Origin: Lysobacteraceae bacterium
GTDB lineage: Bacteria; Pseudomonadota; Gammaproteobacteria; Steroidobacterales; Steroidobacteraceae
DNA length: 7,221 nucleotides
Direction: 5' to 3'
Assembly: GCA_012516015.1 (NCBI GenBank)
Contig: JAAYXG010000323.1
Span: 1-7,221, forward strand
A program made the translations under genes and the position numbers. A model generated the notes under the pieces. That model saw nothing but the letters and a program-made list of their open reading frames with translations. It did no database searches and was not told the origin of the DNA. Numbering within the stretch: the first letter of the stretch is position 1; the number at the start of each line of letters is the position of its first letter. This document shows positions 1 through 5,620 of this stretch, one piece after another.

Positions 1-1108
1 AGATGTCCTCGGGGTCGCCCGACAGTGCGACCCAGCGGAACGGACCGATGCCGCGACAGAACAAGGGGCGGATATAGGCGGGCACGAAGCCTGGGAAATC
101 GAATGCGTTCGCGACCCCGGCATCGAACGCCACCTGGCGCAGGTTGTTGCCGTAGTCGAACACGGGCACGCCAATCGCGTGATACTCGAGCATCGCGCGC
201 ACGTGGACCGCAGCGGAGGCGCTGGCCGCTTCTGCGACCGCCTTCGGATCTCGCGTGCGCATTTCCATCCATTGGGGCACGGTCCAACCGAGTGGCAAGT
301 ATCCGTTCACGAGATCGTGCGCAGAGGTTTGATCCGTGACGGCATCGGGCTTCACTCCGCGCCGCACCAGCTCGGGTACGACTTCCGCGGCGTTTCCGAG
401 CAGCGCGACTGACAGCGCTCGACGCTGCTCGCAATGCGCGCGGATCAGCTCGAGCGCATGATCGAGCGAGGATGCTTGAACGTCGAGGTAGCGCGTATCG
501 AGACGCTTTTGGATGCGGCTTTGCTGACATTCGACGCAAAGTATGCTCGCGCCCGCGAGCGTGGCGGCGAGCGGCTGCGCGCCTCCCATTCCGCCCAAGC
601 CCGCTGTCAGAATCCATTTACCGCTCAGATCGCCGCCATAGTGGCGCCGCCCCATTTCGACGAACGTTTCGTGCGTGCCTTGCACGATGCCCTGGCTGCC
701 GATGTAGATCCAGGAGCCGGCCGTCATCTGACCGAACATCATGAGGCCGCGGCGGTCGAGCTCGTGAAAGTGCTCCCAGGTCGCCCATTTCGGCACGAGA
801 TTGGAATTCGCGAGCAAGACCCGCGGAGCATCTTCGTGCGTACGGAACACACCGACAGGTTTGCCCGACTGAATCAAGAGCGTTTCATCCGGATTCAGCT
901 CGCGAAGTGTCGCGACGATGCGATCGAAACACGCCCAGTTGCGCGCGGCCCGCCCGATCCCACCGTACACGACCAGCTCATCCGGATTTTCCGCGACTTC
1001 CGGGTCGAGGTTGTTCATCAACATCCGAAGCGGCGCTTCGGTGGTCCAGGTCTTGGCCGTGAGCGTCGTGCCTCGCGATGAGCGAATAGTGCGTTGTGCC
1101 TTTCGCAT
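1..1108 (-). CDS. hutU: Urocanate hydratase (urocanase), C-terminus cut by the window edge
   Basis: Second enzyme of histidine degradation: cytosolic, NAD+-dependent hydration of urocanate to 4-imidazolone-5-propionate (EC 4.2.1.49). The visible 369 codons match the family from end to end. Landmarks are [14 protein letters not shown] (23-36), [11 protein letters not shown] (48-58), QSGKPVGVF (80-88), [15 protein letters not shown] (126-140), the glycine-rich nucleotide-binding stretch [12 protein letters not shown] (168-179), DQTSAHD (259-265), FDYGNNLRQ (317-325) and [10 protein letters not shown] (350-359). Family members are about 555-560 residues, so roughly the last third, including the catalytic cysteine region, lies outside the window. 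The ATG at 1108 places the conserved block at the usual distance from the N-terminus; a GTG at 1171 is in frame but would add an unconserved stretch. There is no good Shine-Dalgarno sequence. The gene lies 73 bp downstream of hutF on the same strand and is probably co-transcribed with it. The family call is nearly certain. Confidence 0.97.
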   Translation of the reverse strand, partial: MRKAQRTIRSSRGTTLTAKTWTTEAPLRMLMNNLDPEVAENPDELVVYGGIGRAARNWACFDRIVATLRELNPDETLLIQSGKPVGVFRTHEDAPRVLLANSNLVPKWATWEHFHELDRRGLMMFGQMTAGSWIYIGSQGIVQGTHETFVEMGRRHYGGDLSGKWILTAGLGGMGGAQPLAATLAGASILCVECQQSRIQKRLDTRYLDVQASSLDHALELIRAHCEQRRALSVALLGNAAEVVPELVRRGVKPDAVTDQTSAHDLVNGYLPLGWTVPQWMEMRTRDPKAVAEAASASAAVHVRAMLEYHAIGVPVFDYGNNLRQVAFDAGVANAFDFPGFVPAYIRPLFCRGIGPFRWVALSGDPEDI

Positions 1109-1181
1109 GTCTGCAAGCGTGTGAGGTATAGGAAGTAGGGTGTTACGCGGTCCTCTGACCTTACACCTCACACTTTACACT
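1109..1181 (-). repeat. hutF-hutU spacer: tandem heptamers and a long-loop hairpin
   Basis: Read on the plus strand, 1154-1188 is five consecutive 7-base units: TCTGACC, TTACACC, TCACACT, TTACACT, TCACAGC. The last unit runs into hutF and contains its stop codon. ACCTCACAC (1165-1173) is exactly complementary to GTGTGAGGT (1119-1127). Four further pairs, one of them G-U, form across a mismatch, and the loop is about 27-37 nt. The fold lies just upstream of the hutU start on the minus-strand transcript. There is no T-run, so it does not look like an intrinsic terminator. It could modulate hutU expression or simply come from the repeat composition. A TATACC (plus-strand GGTATA, 1125-1130) is a weak internal -10 candidate for hutU. 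Confidence 0.5.
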
Positions 1182-2552
1182 TCACAGCAAATTGGCTATC
1201 GCCTTCCGATACCCCGCGGCAATCGCCGTTTCCGCGAAGTGTCGGCCTTCCTGCACGAGCCAGCGCCCGCCGACCATGACGTCACGGACGGCATTGCGCG
1301 GATCGGCGAAAACAAGCGTATCGAGAATCGCGTCCTCGACCCGTCCGGCGAACAAGGGTGCGTTGAGATCGAGCACGACGATATCCGCGCGACGACCCGG
1401 TGCGAGCGCACCGATCCTACGTGCGCTCGCGCGGGCACCGGCGCTGCAGGCACGCTTCCAAAGCGCTGCGCCGATCGAGCCGTGCTCGTTGCCCGCCAAG
1501 ATGTTGCGCTCCTTGCGCACGAGCCGCGCCTGATACTCGAGCCAACGCAACTCTTCCGCCGGCGCGAGCGAGACATGACTATCGGAGCCGATCGCAAGCA
1601 TACCGTCCGCGCTCACGTATGCTTCCGCTTGAAACATCCCGTCGCCGAGATTCGCTTCGGTCGTCGGGCACACGGCGATGACGGCGCCCGTCGCTGCGAG
1701 CGATCGCAGCTCCTCGGTCGACGCATGGGTCGCGTGCACGACGCACCAACGATCGTTTACGGACATCTCATCCAGCAGCCATTGGACAGGGGGCTTGCCA
1801 AGATGCGCCTTGCAGGCGGCAACCTCCCGTTCCTGTTCCGCGGCATGAATATGGATCGCCTTCGCATTCCCGTGCGCTTCCACGACGGTGCGCATGGAGG
1901 CCGGAGGTACGGCTCGTAGACTGTGAAAAGCGATGCCCACCTCCAGCTCTCCGTTGAGCTGCGGAGACGATCGCAACCTTTCGAGCAACGCCAAGAATCG
2001 CTCGGTGTCCATTGCAAACATCCGCTGTGCTGCAGTCGGCGGCTCGCCGCCGAAGTCGCTCGTCTGGTACAAAGTCGGGAGCAGCGTGAGTCCGATACCG
2101 GCAGTGGCCGCAGCATCGATCAGCGACTGGCACATCACGATCGATTCGTCGTACGGTTCGCCATCCGCTTGGTTGTGCAGATAGTGAAATTCGCAAACGG
2201 CCGTATAGCCCGCCCGCAGCATATCCGCGTAGACCTGCGCGGCGATCGCGTTCAGGGACTCCGGAGTCATGCGCGAAGCCAGGCGATACATCACGTCGCG
2301 CCAACTCCAGAACGAATCGAGGGACTTGCCGCGGGTTTCAGCGAGGCCCGCCATCGCACGTTGAAACGCGTGACTGTGCGCGTTCGGCATTCCGGGAATG
2401 GCAGCGCCGTTGACCAGACGCGCAGTCGTGACGACATCGTCAGCCGCTACGTCGACGATGTCGCCCGCAGGATCTACGGAAATAACGACGTTGCGCCGCC
2501 ACCCGTTGGGTAACCATGCAGTGGTAAACCGGTAGCGAGACTGCATCGACAT
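1182..2552 (-). CDS. hutF: Formimidoylglutamate deiminase (HutF)
   Basis: Zinc-dependent amidohydrolase that deiminates N-formimino-L-glutamate to N-formyl-L-glutamate plus ammonia (EC 3.5.3.13). This is the two-step branch of histidine degradation and normally needs HutG deformylase next. The protein is 456 residues, normal for the family. Amidohydrolase-fold residues visible are the HxH metal pair H59/H61 in GMPNAHSHAF, the third histidine H236 and acidic E239 in IHIHAAEQ, H273 in VVHATH, and metal-ligand D324 in IGSDSHVS. Their spacing agrees with the characterised Pseudomonas enzyme. SFWSWRDVMYRL (80-91) and EFHYLHNQADGEPY (121-134) are typical of HutF and argue against guanine deaminase or chlorohydrolase relatives. 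The C-terminus closes with the small beta domain (PGRRADIVVLDL, 385-396). The start is the ATG at 2552; an ATG two codons later (2546) is an alternative. No Shine-Dalgarno is present, and a TATACT six bases upstream suggests a leaderless message. It is divergent from hutI and followed by hutU. Confidence 0.95.
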   Translation of the reverse strand: MSMQSRYRFTTAWLPNGWRRNVVISVDPAGDIVDVAADDVVTTARLVNGAAIPGMPNAHSHAFQRAMAGLAETRGKSLDSFWSWRDVMYRLASRMTPESLNAIAAQVYADMLRAGYTAVCEFHYLHNQADGEPYDESIVMCQSLIDAAATAGIGLTLLPTLYQTSDFGGEPPTAAQRMFAMDTERFLALLERLRSSPQLNGELEVGIAFHSLRAVPPASMRTVVEAHGNAKAIHIHAAEQEREVAACKAHLGKPPVQWLLDEMSVNDRWCVVHATHASTEELRSLAATGAVIAVCPTTEANLGDGMFQAEAYVSADGMLAIGSDSHVSLAPAEELRWLEYQARLVRKERNILAGNEHGSIGAALWKRACSAGARASARRIGALAPGRRADIVVLDLNAPLFAGRVEDAILDTLVFADPRNAVRDVMVGGRWLVQEGRHFAETAIAAGYRKAIANLL

Positions 2553-2654
2553 GTAGGAAGTATAGGTCCGCCGAAACTAATCTGTTATGTGTAAGAGTGC
2601 GTGCTCGATACGATCGCGCACGCGTTCGGTTACGCCGTTGCGTTCGAGTTGCAT
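2553..2654. promoter_or_regulatory. Divergent hutF/hutI promoter region
   Basis: This 102-bp gap separates the two divergent hut genes and must hold both promoters if each is transcribed from here. On the minus strand, TATACT (plus-strand AGTATA, 2559-2564) is a near-consensus -10 whose expected start point falls on the A of the hutF ATG; no clear -35 is seen. On the plus strand, TAATCT (2578-2583) and TTATGT (2585-2590) are weak -10 candidates for hutI, again without a convincing -35. TAGGAAGTA (2554-2562) also occurs at 1129-1137 in the hutU leader. I saw no HutC-type TGTATATACA palindrome. Confidence 0.4.
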
Positions 2655-3902
2655 ATGCCCACGACCGTTTGGGATCGAGTTTGGATCGGCGCCGACCTTG
2701 CGACGCTGGATGGCGACATAGGTATTGGCCACATTGCAGACGGCGCGATTGCAGTGCGAGGCGAGCAGATCGCCTGGGTCGGGACTCGAGATCAACTTCG
2801 CACGTTCGAGTGGTCTGCACGCGAGCGCATCGATGCGCGCGGATTGTGGCTCTTGCCTGGATTGATCGATGCTCACACGCATCTCGTGTACGCCGGCGAT
2901 CGGAGCGATGAGTTTGCGATGCGCCAAACTGGCGCATCGTACGAAGAGATCGCACGGCGCGGAGGCGGAATCCTATCCACGGTCAGAGCGACCCGAGCGG
3001 CGAGCGAAGAGAGCTTGCTTCAACACGCTCGCAAACGTGCAAGTGCGCTCAGAGCCGAAGGCGTCACGACGCTCGAGATCAAATCCGGCTACGGACTCGA
3101 GCTCGAAACCGAGCTCAAGATGCTGCGGGTCGCTCGTCGCCTCGGCGCCGATCTCGACGTTTCGGTCGTGACGACCTTCCTTGGCGCGCACACAATCCCC
3201 CCGGAGTTCGCCGGCCGCGCGGATGACTACGTCGCCGCCCTGTGCGCCGAGATGCTGCCCGAGGCTGTACGACAAGGCCTCGTCGATGCAGTCGACGCGT
3301 TCTGCGAGCACATCGCGTTCTCGCCCGCGCAGACACGACGCATCTTCTCCGCGGCGCGACAGCTCGGCTTGCCGCTGCGCTTACACGCCGATCAATTGAG
3401 CGATCTTTCGGGCGCGGCACTTGCGGCGGAGCTCGGCGCGCTGTCCGCGGACCACCTCGAGCATGCTTCGACGGAATCGCTCGAGAAAATGGCCGCGCAC
3501 GGAGTCGTTGCGGGACTTCTACCCGGCGCGTACTACTATCTGCGAGAGACGAAGCTGCCGCCGGTCGAGCAACTTCGCCGACTGCGAATTCCGATCGCCA
3601 TCGCGACGGATTGCAATCCGGGAACCTCCCCGATCGCATCGCTCCTGCTCGTGATGAACATGGCGTGCGTGCTCTTCGGATTGACGGCGGATGAAGCATT
3701 GCGCGGGGTGACCTGTAACGCGGCACGCGCGCTCGGATTGATCCATGATCGTGGGTCCTTGAGGGCCGGGAAGCGCGCGGACCTCACGATCTGGAGCCTA
3801 CGCCATCCTCAACAGCTCTGCAGTGAAGTCGGGATGCATCGACCAGATGAGGTCATCGCCGCCGGACGGACGCTTTGCCGACGTGGAGATGTGGATGGTT
3901 GA
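2655..3902 (+). CDS. hutI: Imidazolonepropionase
   Basis: Third enzyme of histidine degradation: hydrolyses 4-imidazolone-5-propionate to N-formimino-L-glutamate (EC 3.5.2.7), a cytosolic metal-dependent amidohydrolase. The 415-residue product has the family length and motifs: PGLIDAHTHLVYAGDR (68-83, metal pair H74/H76), GGGILSTVRATR (103-114), EIKSGYGLE (141-149, substrate-binding tyrosine Y146), TTFLGAHTIPPEF (173-185, H179), FCEHIAFS (216-223), LHADQ (243-247, metal ligand H244), DHLEH (266-270, H267) and ATDCNPGTSP (317-326, metal ligand D319). The ATG at 2655 gives a start resembling known HutI proteins. A GTG at 2601 is in frame, preceded by AAGAG, and would add 18 residues unlike the family, so it is disfavoured but not excluded. 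Neither start has a strong ribosome-binding site. The product feeds HutF, encoded divergently. It converges on the outer-membrane protein gene downstream. Confidence 0.95.
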   Translation: MPTTVWDRVWIGADLATLDGDIGIGHIADGAIAVRGEQIAWVGTRDQLRTFEWSARERIDARGLWLLPGLIDAHTHLVYAGDRSDEFAMRQTGASYEEIARRGGGILSTVRATRAASEESLLQHARKRASALRAEGVTTLEIKSGYGLELETELKMLRVARRLGADLDVSVVTTFLGAHTIPPEFAGRADDYVAALCAEMLPEAVRQGLVDAVDAFCEHIAFSPAQTRRIFSAARQLGLPLRLHADQLSDLSGAALAAELGALSADHLEHASTESLEKMAAHGVVAGLLPGAYYYLRETKLPPVEQLRRLRIPIAIATDCNPGTSPIASLLLVMNMACVLFGLTADEALRGVTCNAARALGLIHDRGSLRAGKRADLTIWSLRHPQQLCSEVGMHRPDEVIAAGRTLCRRGDVDG

Positions 3903-3907
3903 TCGTG

Positions 3908-3945
3908 GACGCTTGAGGATCAGCAGGGAGGCAGCGTCTATTCTT
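3908..3945 (+). terminator. Possible hutI terminator
   Basis: GACGCT (3908-3913) pairs with AGCGTC (3933-3938) and is followed by TATTCTT (3939-3945), starting five bases after the hutI stop codon. The position and the T-rich tail fit an intrinsic terminator. The stem is only 6 bp and the loop is 19 nt, so it would be weak at best. Confidence 0.35.
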
Positions 3946-3946
3946 G

Positions 3947-3980
3947 CCGTCGACCGTCAACTGTGACCGTCAACCTCATA
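3947..3980. repeat. Degenerate tandem heptamers abutting a stop codon
   Basis: Consecutive units on the plus strand are CCGTCGA, CCGTCAA, CTGTGA (6 bases), CCGTCAA and CCTCATA. The tract ends at the base next to the stop codon of the minus-strand outer-membrane protein gene (stop at 3981-3983). It fills most of the space between the two convergent genes. The unit differs from the TYACACY unit in the hutF-hutU spacer, but the period and the placement at a 3' gene end are the same. Confidence 0.5.
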
Positions 3981-4682
3981 TCAGAACGCCACGATAATCC
4001 CTAGCGAGATGAAATCCGCGTCGGCCTCTATGGTGCTCGATGAACCCGCATCGAAGGCACGCATGTACTCGAGCCGCGCGCCATAAATGTCCATGAGCGT
4101 CATCGCGATCCCGACCCCGGCGACGAAGTCGGTCGAGCTGTCGCGATCGAAATCGATGAACCCATCGGCGATCCGACCCGTCAGCCGCGGCGTCGTGAAC
4201 TGCACGCCAGCACGACCGTACAGCTCCCACCGATAGCTGATGGGCCAAATTCCGAGCGCATACAGCCCGATACCGCTCGCCTTCCCGACGAACTTCGTAT
4301 CGACCGTAAATGGCTCGCTGTCGTCGATGACTCCCGTGCTGGTCGCTCGATAAGTGATCTCGCCGAGATCCAAGAACATGCCTTCGATGGCCCAATGCGC
4401 GGTGATGCGATAGCCGATCAAGGCTGTGTACCCCTGATCCTGCGTATCGAACGAGGACTCGTGAGACGTCGGCTCGAACCCCACGGCGGGGAAGAAGCCA
4501 TTCAGCAGGAAATCATCGAACGGTTCTTTGTCGAAATCCCGCTCCGTGATGCCAAACGACCCGCCGACGTACGGGCCCAACTGAGCCGCTTGCGCCGCTT
4601 GTCCGAACCCGGCTGCGATCGCAGCCAGCGAAACGATCGCCCAGGCACGCCGAGTAGTCATAGCCGCCACCACGGAAAACAT
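3981..4682 (-). CDS. Probable outer-membrane beta-barrel protein, function unknown
   Basis: A 233-residue protein with a signal peptide: basic RR at 11-12, hydrophobic core about 14-27, and a likely signal-peptidase-I site after AQA (30-32). The mature part alternates short amphipathic strands, such as GPYVGGSFG (36-44), YTALIGYRITAHWAIEGMFLDLG (85-107), GIGLYALGIW (137-146), RWELYGRAGVQF (151-162), FVAGVGIAMTLMDIYGARLEYMRAF (186-210) and FISLGIIVAF (224-233), with acidic loops between them. It ends in phenylalanine, the usual outer-membrane insertion signal. This fits an OmpA-type/OMP_b-brl 8-stranded barrel, though no specific subfamily is recognised. The ATG at 4682 is used; the ATG at 4661 gives a more classical signal peptide (MTTRRAW start), and neither has a clear Shine-Dalgarno. 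The gene converges with hutI, with no link to histidine metabolism evident. Porin-like, adhesin-like or lipid-related roles are all possible. Confidence 0.85.
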   Translation of the reverse strand: MFSVVAAMTTRRAWAIVSLAAIAAGFGQAAQAAQLGPYVGGSFGITERDFDKEPFDDFLLNGFFPAVGFEPTSHESSFDTQDQGYTALIGYRITAHWAIEGMFLDLGEITYRATSTGVIDDSEPFTVDTKFVGKASGIGLYALGIWPISYRWELYGRAGVQFTTPRLTGRIADGFIDFDRDSSTDFVAGVGIAMTLMDIYGARLEYMRAFDAGSSSTIEADADFISLGIIVAF

Positions 4683-4846
4683 GGGCCTGCACTCTAACGT
4701 GTCAGAGGGGGGCTTGGTAGTCGTAGGTGTTCGACCGTCCGCTGGCGCGCAGACAGAGCAGATCAGCTGAGTGGGTACCTTGCACTAGACCGTTCGGTTC
4801 ATCGCTGCGCGATGGCTCGGCTCGAGGGTCATGACTGGACGAAGAA

Positions 4847-5065
4847 TCAGCTCCCAGCGGCAGGCTCGTCGCATCGTGCGCGCTCTTCTTCCTCTCGCTG
4901 CTCTCGACGAATGGTTCTGACGACTGAAATCATCGCAACCGAGATTACGGAGATCAGTGCCGCCATCAAAAAGACGAGCCCGCCCGCGAGCCGCCATCCT
5001 TCGTAGAGCCCCCAAGCGACGCCGATCGGAGTAGTAACAAGAAGAAGCGGTTTGGCAATGCGCAT
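4847..5065 (-). CDS. Small two-helix inner-membrane protein
   Basis: A 72-residue protein with two probable transmembrane helices: about residues 6-21 (PLLLVTTPIGVAWGLY) and 27-49 (GGLVFLMAALISVISVAMISVV). A strongly charged tail follows (RTIRREQREEEERARCDEP), with arginines straight after helix 2 that would favour a cytoplasmic C-terminus by the positive-inside rule. The clean hydrophobic and charged segmentation in this frame, and the absence of such order in the overlapping frames, supports it as real. No enzyme motif is visible. TACACT (plus-strand AGTGTA, 5075-5080) lies about ten bases upstream of the ATG and could be a -10 box; no good Shine-Dalgarno is present. It lies 67 bp downstream of another small membrane or exported protein on the same strand, so the two could share a transcript. 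Function unknown. Confidence 0.65.
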   Translation of the reverse strand: MRIAKPLLLVTTPIGVAWGLYEGWRLAGGLVFLMAALISVISVAMISVVRTIRREQREEEERARCDEPAAGS

Positions 5066-5093
5066 GATTGCGGCAGTGTACCGCAGCCGGGAT

Positions 5094-5113
5094 GGGAGAG
5101 TCGGAAATCTCCC
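5094..5113. other. Short inverted repeat between the two small genes
   Basis: GGGAGA (5094-5099) and TCTCCC (5108-5113) form a 6-bp stem with an 8-nt loop. It sits 19 bp past the stop codon of the 51-residue gene and upstream of the 72-residue gene. No T-run follows on the minus strand, so it is a weak terminator candidate or an mRNA processing or stability hairpin at most. Confidence 0.3.
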
Positions 5114-5132
5114 GCCCCGGCCAACCTCCCGC

Positions 5133-5288
5133 TCACGCGAACTCGACGATCACTTCGGCGCGATCGGCGCGGCTGAGCGCGGCATTCGCACTGATGACGC
5201 CGAACGTCATCCAGGCGCTTACGGTCAACGCGGCAAGCGCACAGCAAATCGCATTTCGTGCAACAGCCAATTTTCCGGTCGCAGTCAT
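5133..5288 (-). CDS. Small exported or membrane-anchored protein (51 aa)
   Basis: The frame is open upstream to 5408, but the ATG at 5288 is chosen because AGAGGAG lies upstream at ideal distance, the best ribosome-binding site in the window. The 51-residue product has basic residues (K6, R11), a hydrophobic stretch (about 13-34, NAICCALAALTVSAWMTFGVIS) and then ANA followed by ALSRADRAEVIVEFA. This reads either as a signal peptide cleaved after ANA, releasing a peptide of about 15 residues, or as a single membrane anchor with a short periplasmic tail. No family is recognised. It lies 67 bp upstream of the 72-residue membrane protein on the same strand. The strong ribosome-binding site and sensible hydrophobic pattern make it more than a chance frame. 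The alternative is a longer product starting upstream at 5408 (91 aa), which lacks a good ribosome-binding site. Confidence 0.6.
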   Translation of the reverse strand: MTATGKLAVARNAICCALAALTVSAWMTFGVISANAALSRADRAEVIVEFA

Positions 5289-5289
5289 G

Positions 5290-5301
5290 GCAGCTCTCCT
5301 C
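5290..5301 (-). promoter_or_regulatory. Strong Shine-Dalgarno for the 51-residue gene
   Basis: On the minus strand, AAGAGGAGAGCTGCC precedes the ATG at 5288. GGAG sits about seven to eight bases from the start codon, a consensus-like arrangement that none of the other genes in the window shows. It decides the start of this small gene. Confidence 0.7.
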
Positions 5302-5310
5302 TTTTCCCTA

Positions 5311-5334
5311 GAACCCGCATCGCCCGATGCGTTC
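5311..5334. other. Stable hairpin in the presumed 5' leader of the 51-residue gene
   Basis: CGCATC (5316-5321) pairs with GATGCG (5326-5331) around a GCCC loop. GAA (5311-5313) can extend it by pairing with TTC (5332-5334) across a two-base bulge. On the minus strand the fold ends about ten bases before the ribosome-binding site of the small gene. It could stabilise the leader or act as an attenuator. There is no T-run on either side. Confidence 0.4.
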
Positions 5335-5414
5335 ATGGTCTTGAGATGCGAGCGCTGCGCGAAAGGTTGCAACGGCTCGTCGTGGCGCTGGAGCGCTTCG
5401 GCGATCACGCTTCA

Positions 5415-5614
5415 GGCTGGAGGCTGGGGCCAGATTAAGAGTCGTACACCTTCTAGGTAAGCAATGATCACTAGCGCTGCTGGTTTCGATCGCGAAGTTG
5501 CAGATCCCGTTCTTCAACGGGACGCGGTAAGACCCGATCATCCTTCACCTAGATCACACGCGTCGCGAACGCTGTTACGCTCTCGTCACTTGTTTCTAGC
5601 TCCAGCCCCCAGCC
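5415..5614. repeat. Inverted pair of 16-bp heptamer-based repeats
   Basis: GGCTGGAGGCTGGGGC (5415-5430) is two heptamers, GGCTGGA and GGCTGGG, plus GC. Its near-exact reverse complement, GCTCCAGCCCCCAGCC (5599-5614), matches at 14 of 16 positions and ends six bases before the uup ATG. The two copies enclose about 170 bp of non-coding DNA. There is no transposase or target-site duplication, so a mobile element is not supported. Confidence 0.45.
5505..5522. other. Perfect 7-bp hairpin with CTTC loop
   Basis: TCCCGTT (5505-5511) pairs with AACGGGA (5516-5522) around a CTTC tetraloop. This compact fold lies about 100 bp upstream of the uup start codon in non-coding sequence. No T-tract follows on either strand, so an intrinsic terminator is unlikely. 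An attenuator, a leader element or a protein-binding palindrome remains possible. Confidence 0.4.
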
Positions 5615-5620
5615 ACGTAA

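Larger units (their letters stand above)
5289..5620. other. 332-bp intergenic region between divergent small gene and uup
   Basis: No convincing gene is seen here. A 30-codon plus-strand frame (5346-5438) has no ribosome-binding site. The stretch holds the leader hairpin at 5311-5334, a heptamer pair at 5415-5428, a 7-bp tetraloop hairpin at 5505-5522 and the inverted partner of the heptamers at 5599-5614 next to the uup start. It must carry the promoters for both divergent genes, but I could not identify consensus -35/-10 pairs. TTACGC (5575-5580) with TAGCTC (5597-5602), 16 bp apart, is the best and still weak candidate for uup. Confidence 0.5.

Noticed and set aside
434..1081. A 215-codon plus-strand open frame in the hutU region
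   Set aside because: The minus strand here encodes urocanase with conserved motifs throughout. The plus-strand frame is arginine- and alanine-rich with no recognisable domain.
1140..1919. A 259-codon plus-strand frame opposite hutF
   Set aside because: It is the antisense shadow of hutF, which carries all the amidohydrolase metal ligands.
2601..2654. N-terminal extension of HutI from a GTG start
   Set aside because: The 18 added residues do not resemble HutI N-termini, and the internal ATG at 2655 gives the usual family length. The AAGAG ahead of the GTG keeps it as a minor alternative.
4785..5015. A 76-codon minus-strand frame overlapping the small membrane protein gene
   Set aside because: It is arginine-rich without hydrophobic order, while the overlapping frame at 4847-5065 has two clean membrane helices.
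5346..5438. A 30-codon plus-strand frame starting MRALRERLQRLVVALERF
   Set aside because: The predicted helix is amphipathic and looked interesting. There is no ribosome-binding site, the frame is short, and GC-rich DNA often gives such Arg/Leu-rich stretches.
5505..5522. Intrinsic terminator at the tetraloop hairpin
   Set aside because: Neither strand has a run of T residues after the stem.
5415..5614. Inverted repeats as ends of a small non-autonomous mobile element
   Set aside because: The arms are made of heptamer low-complexity sequence, no target-site duplication is visible, and a second copy in the window is absent.
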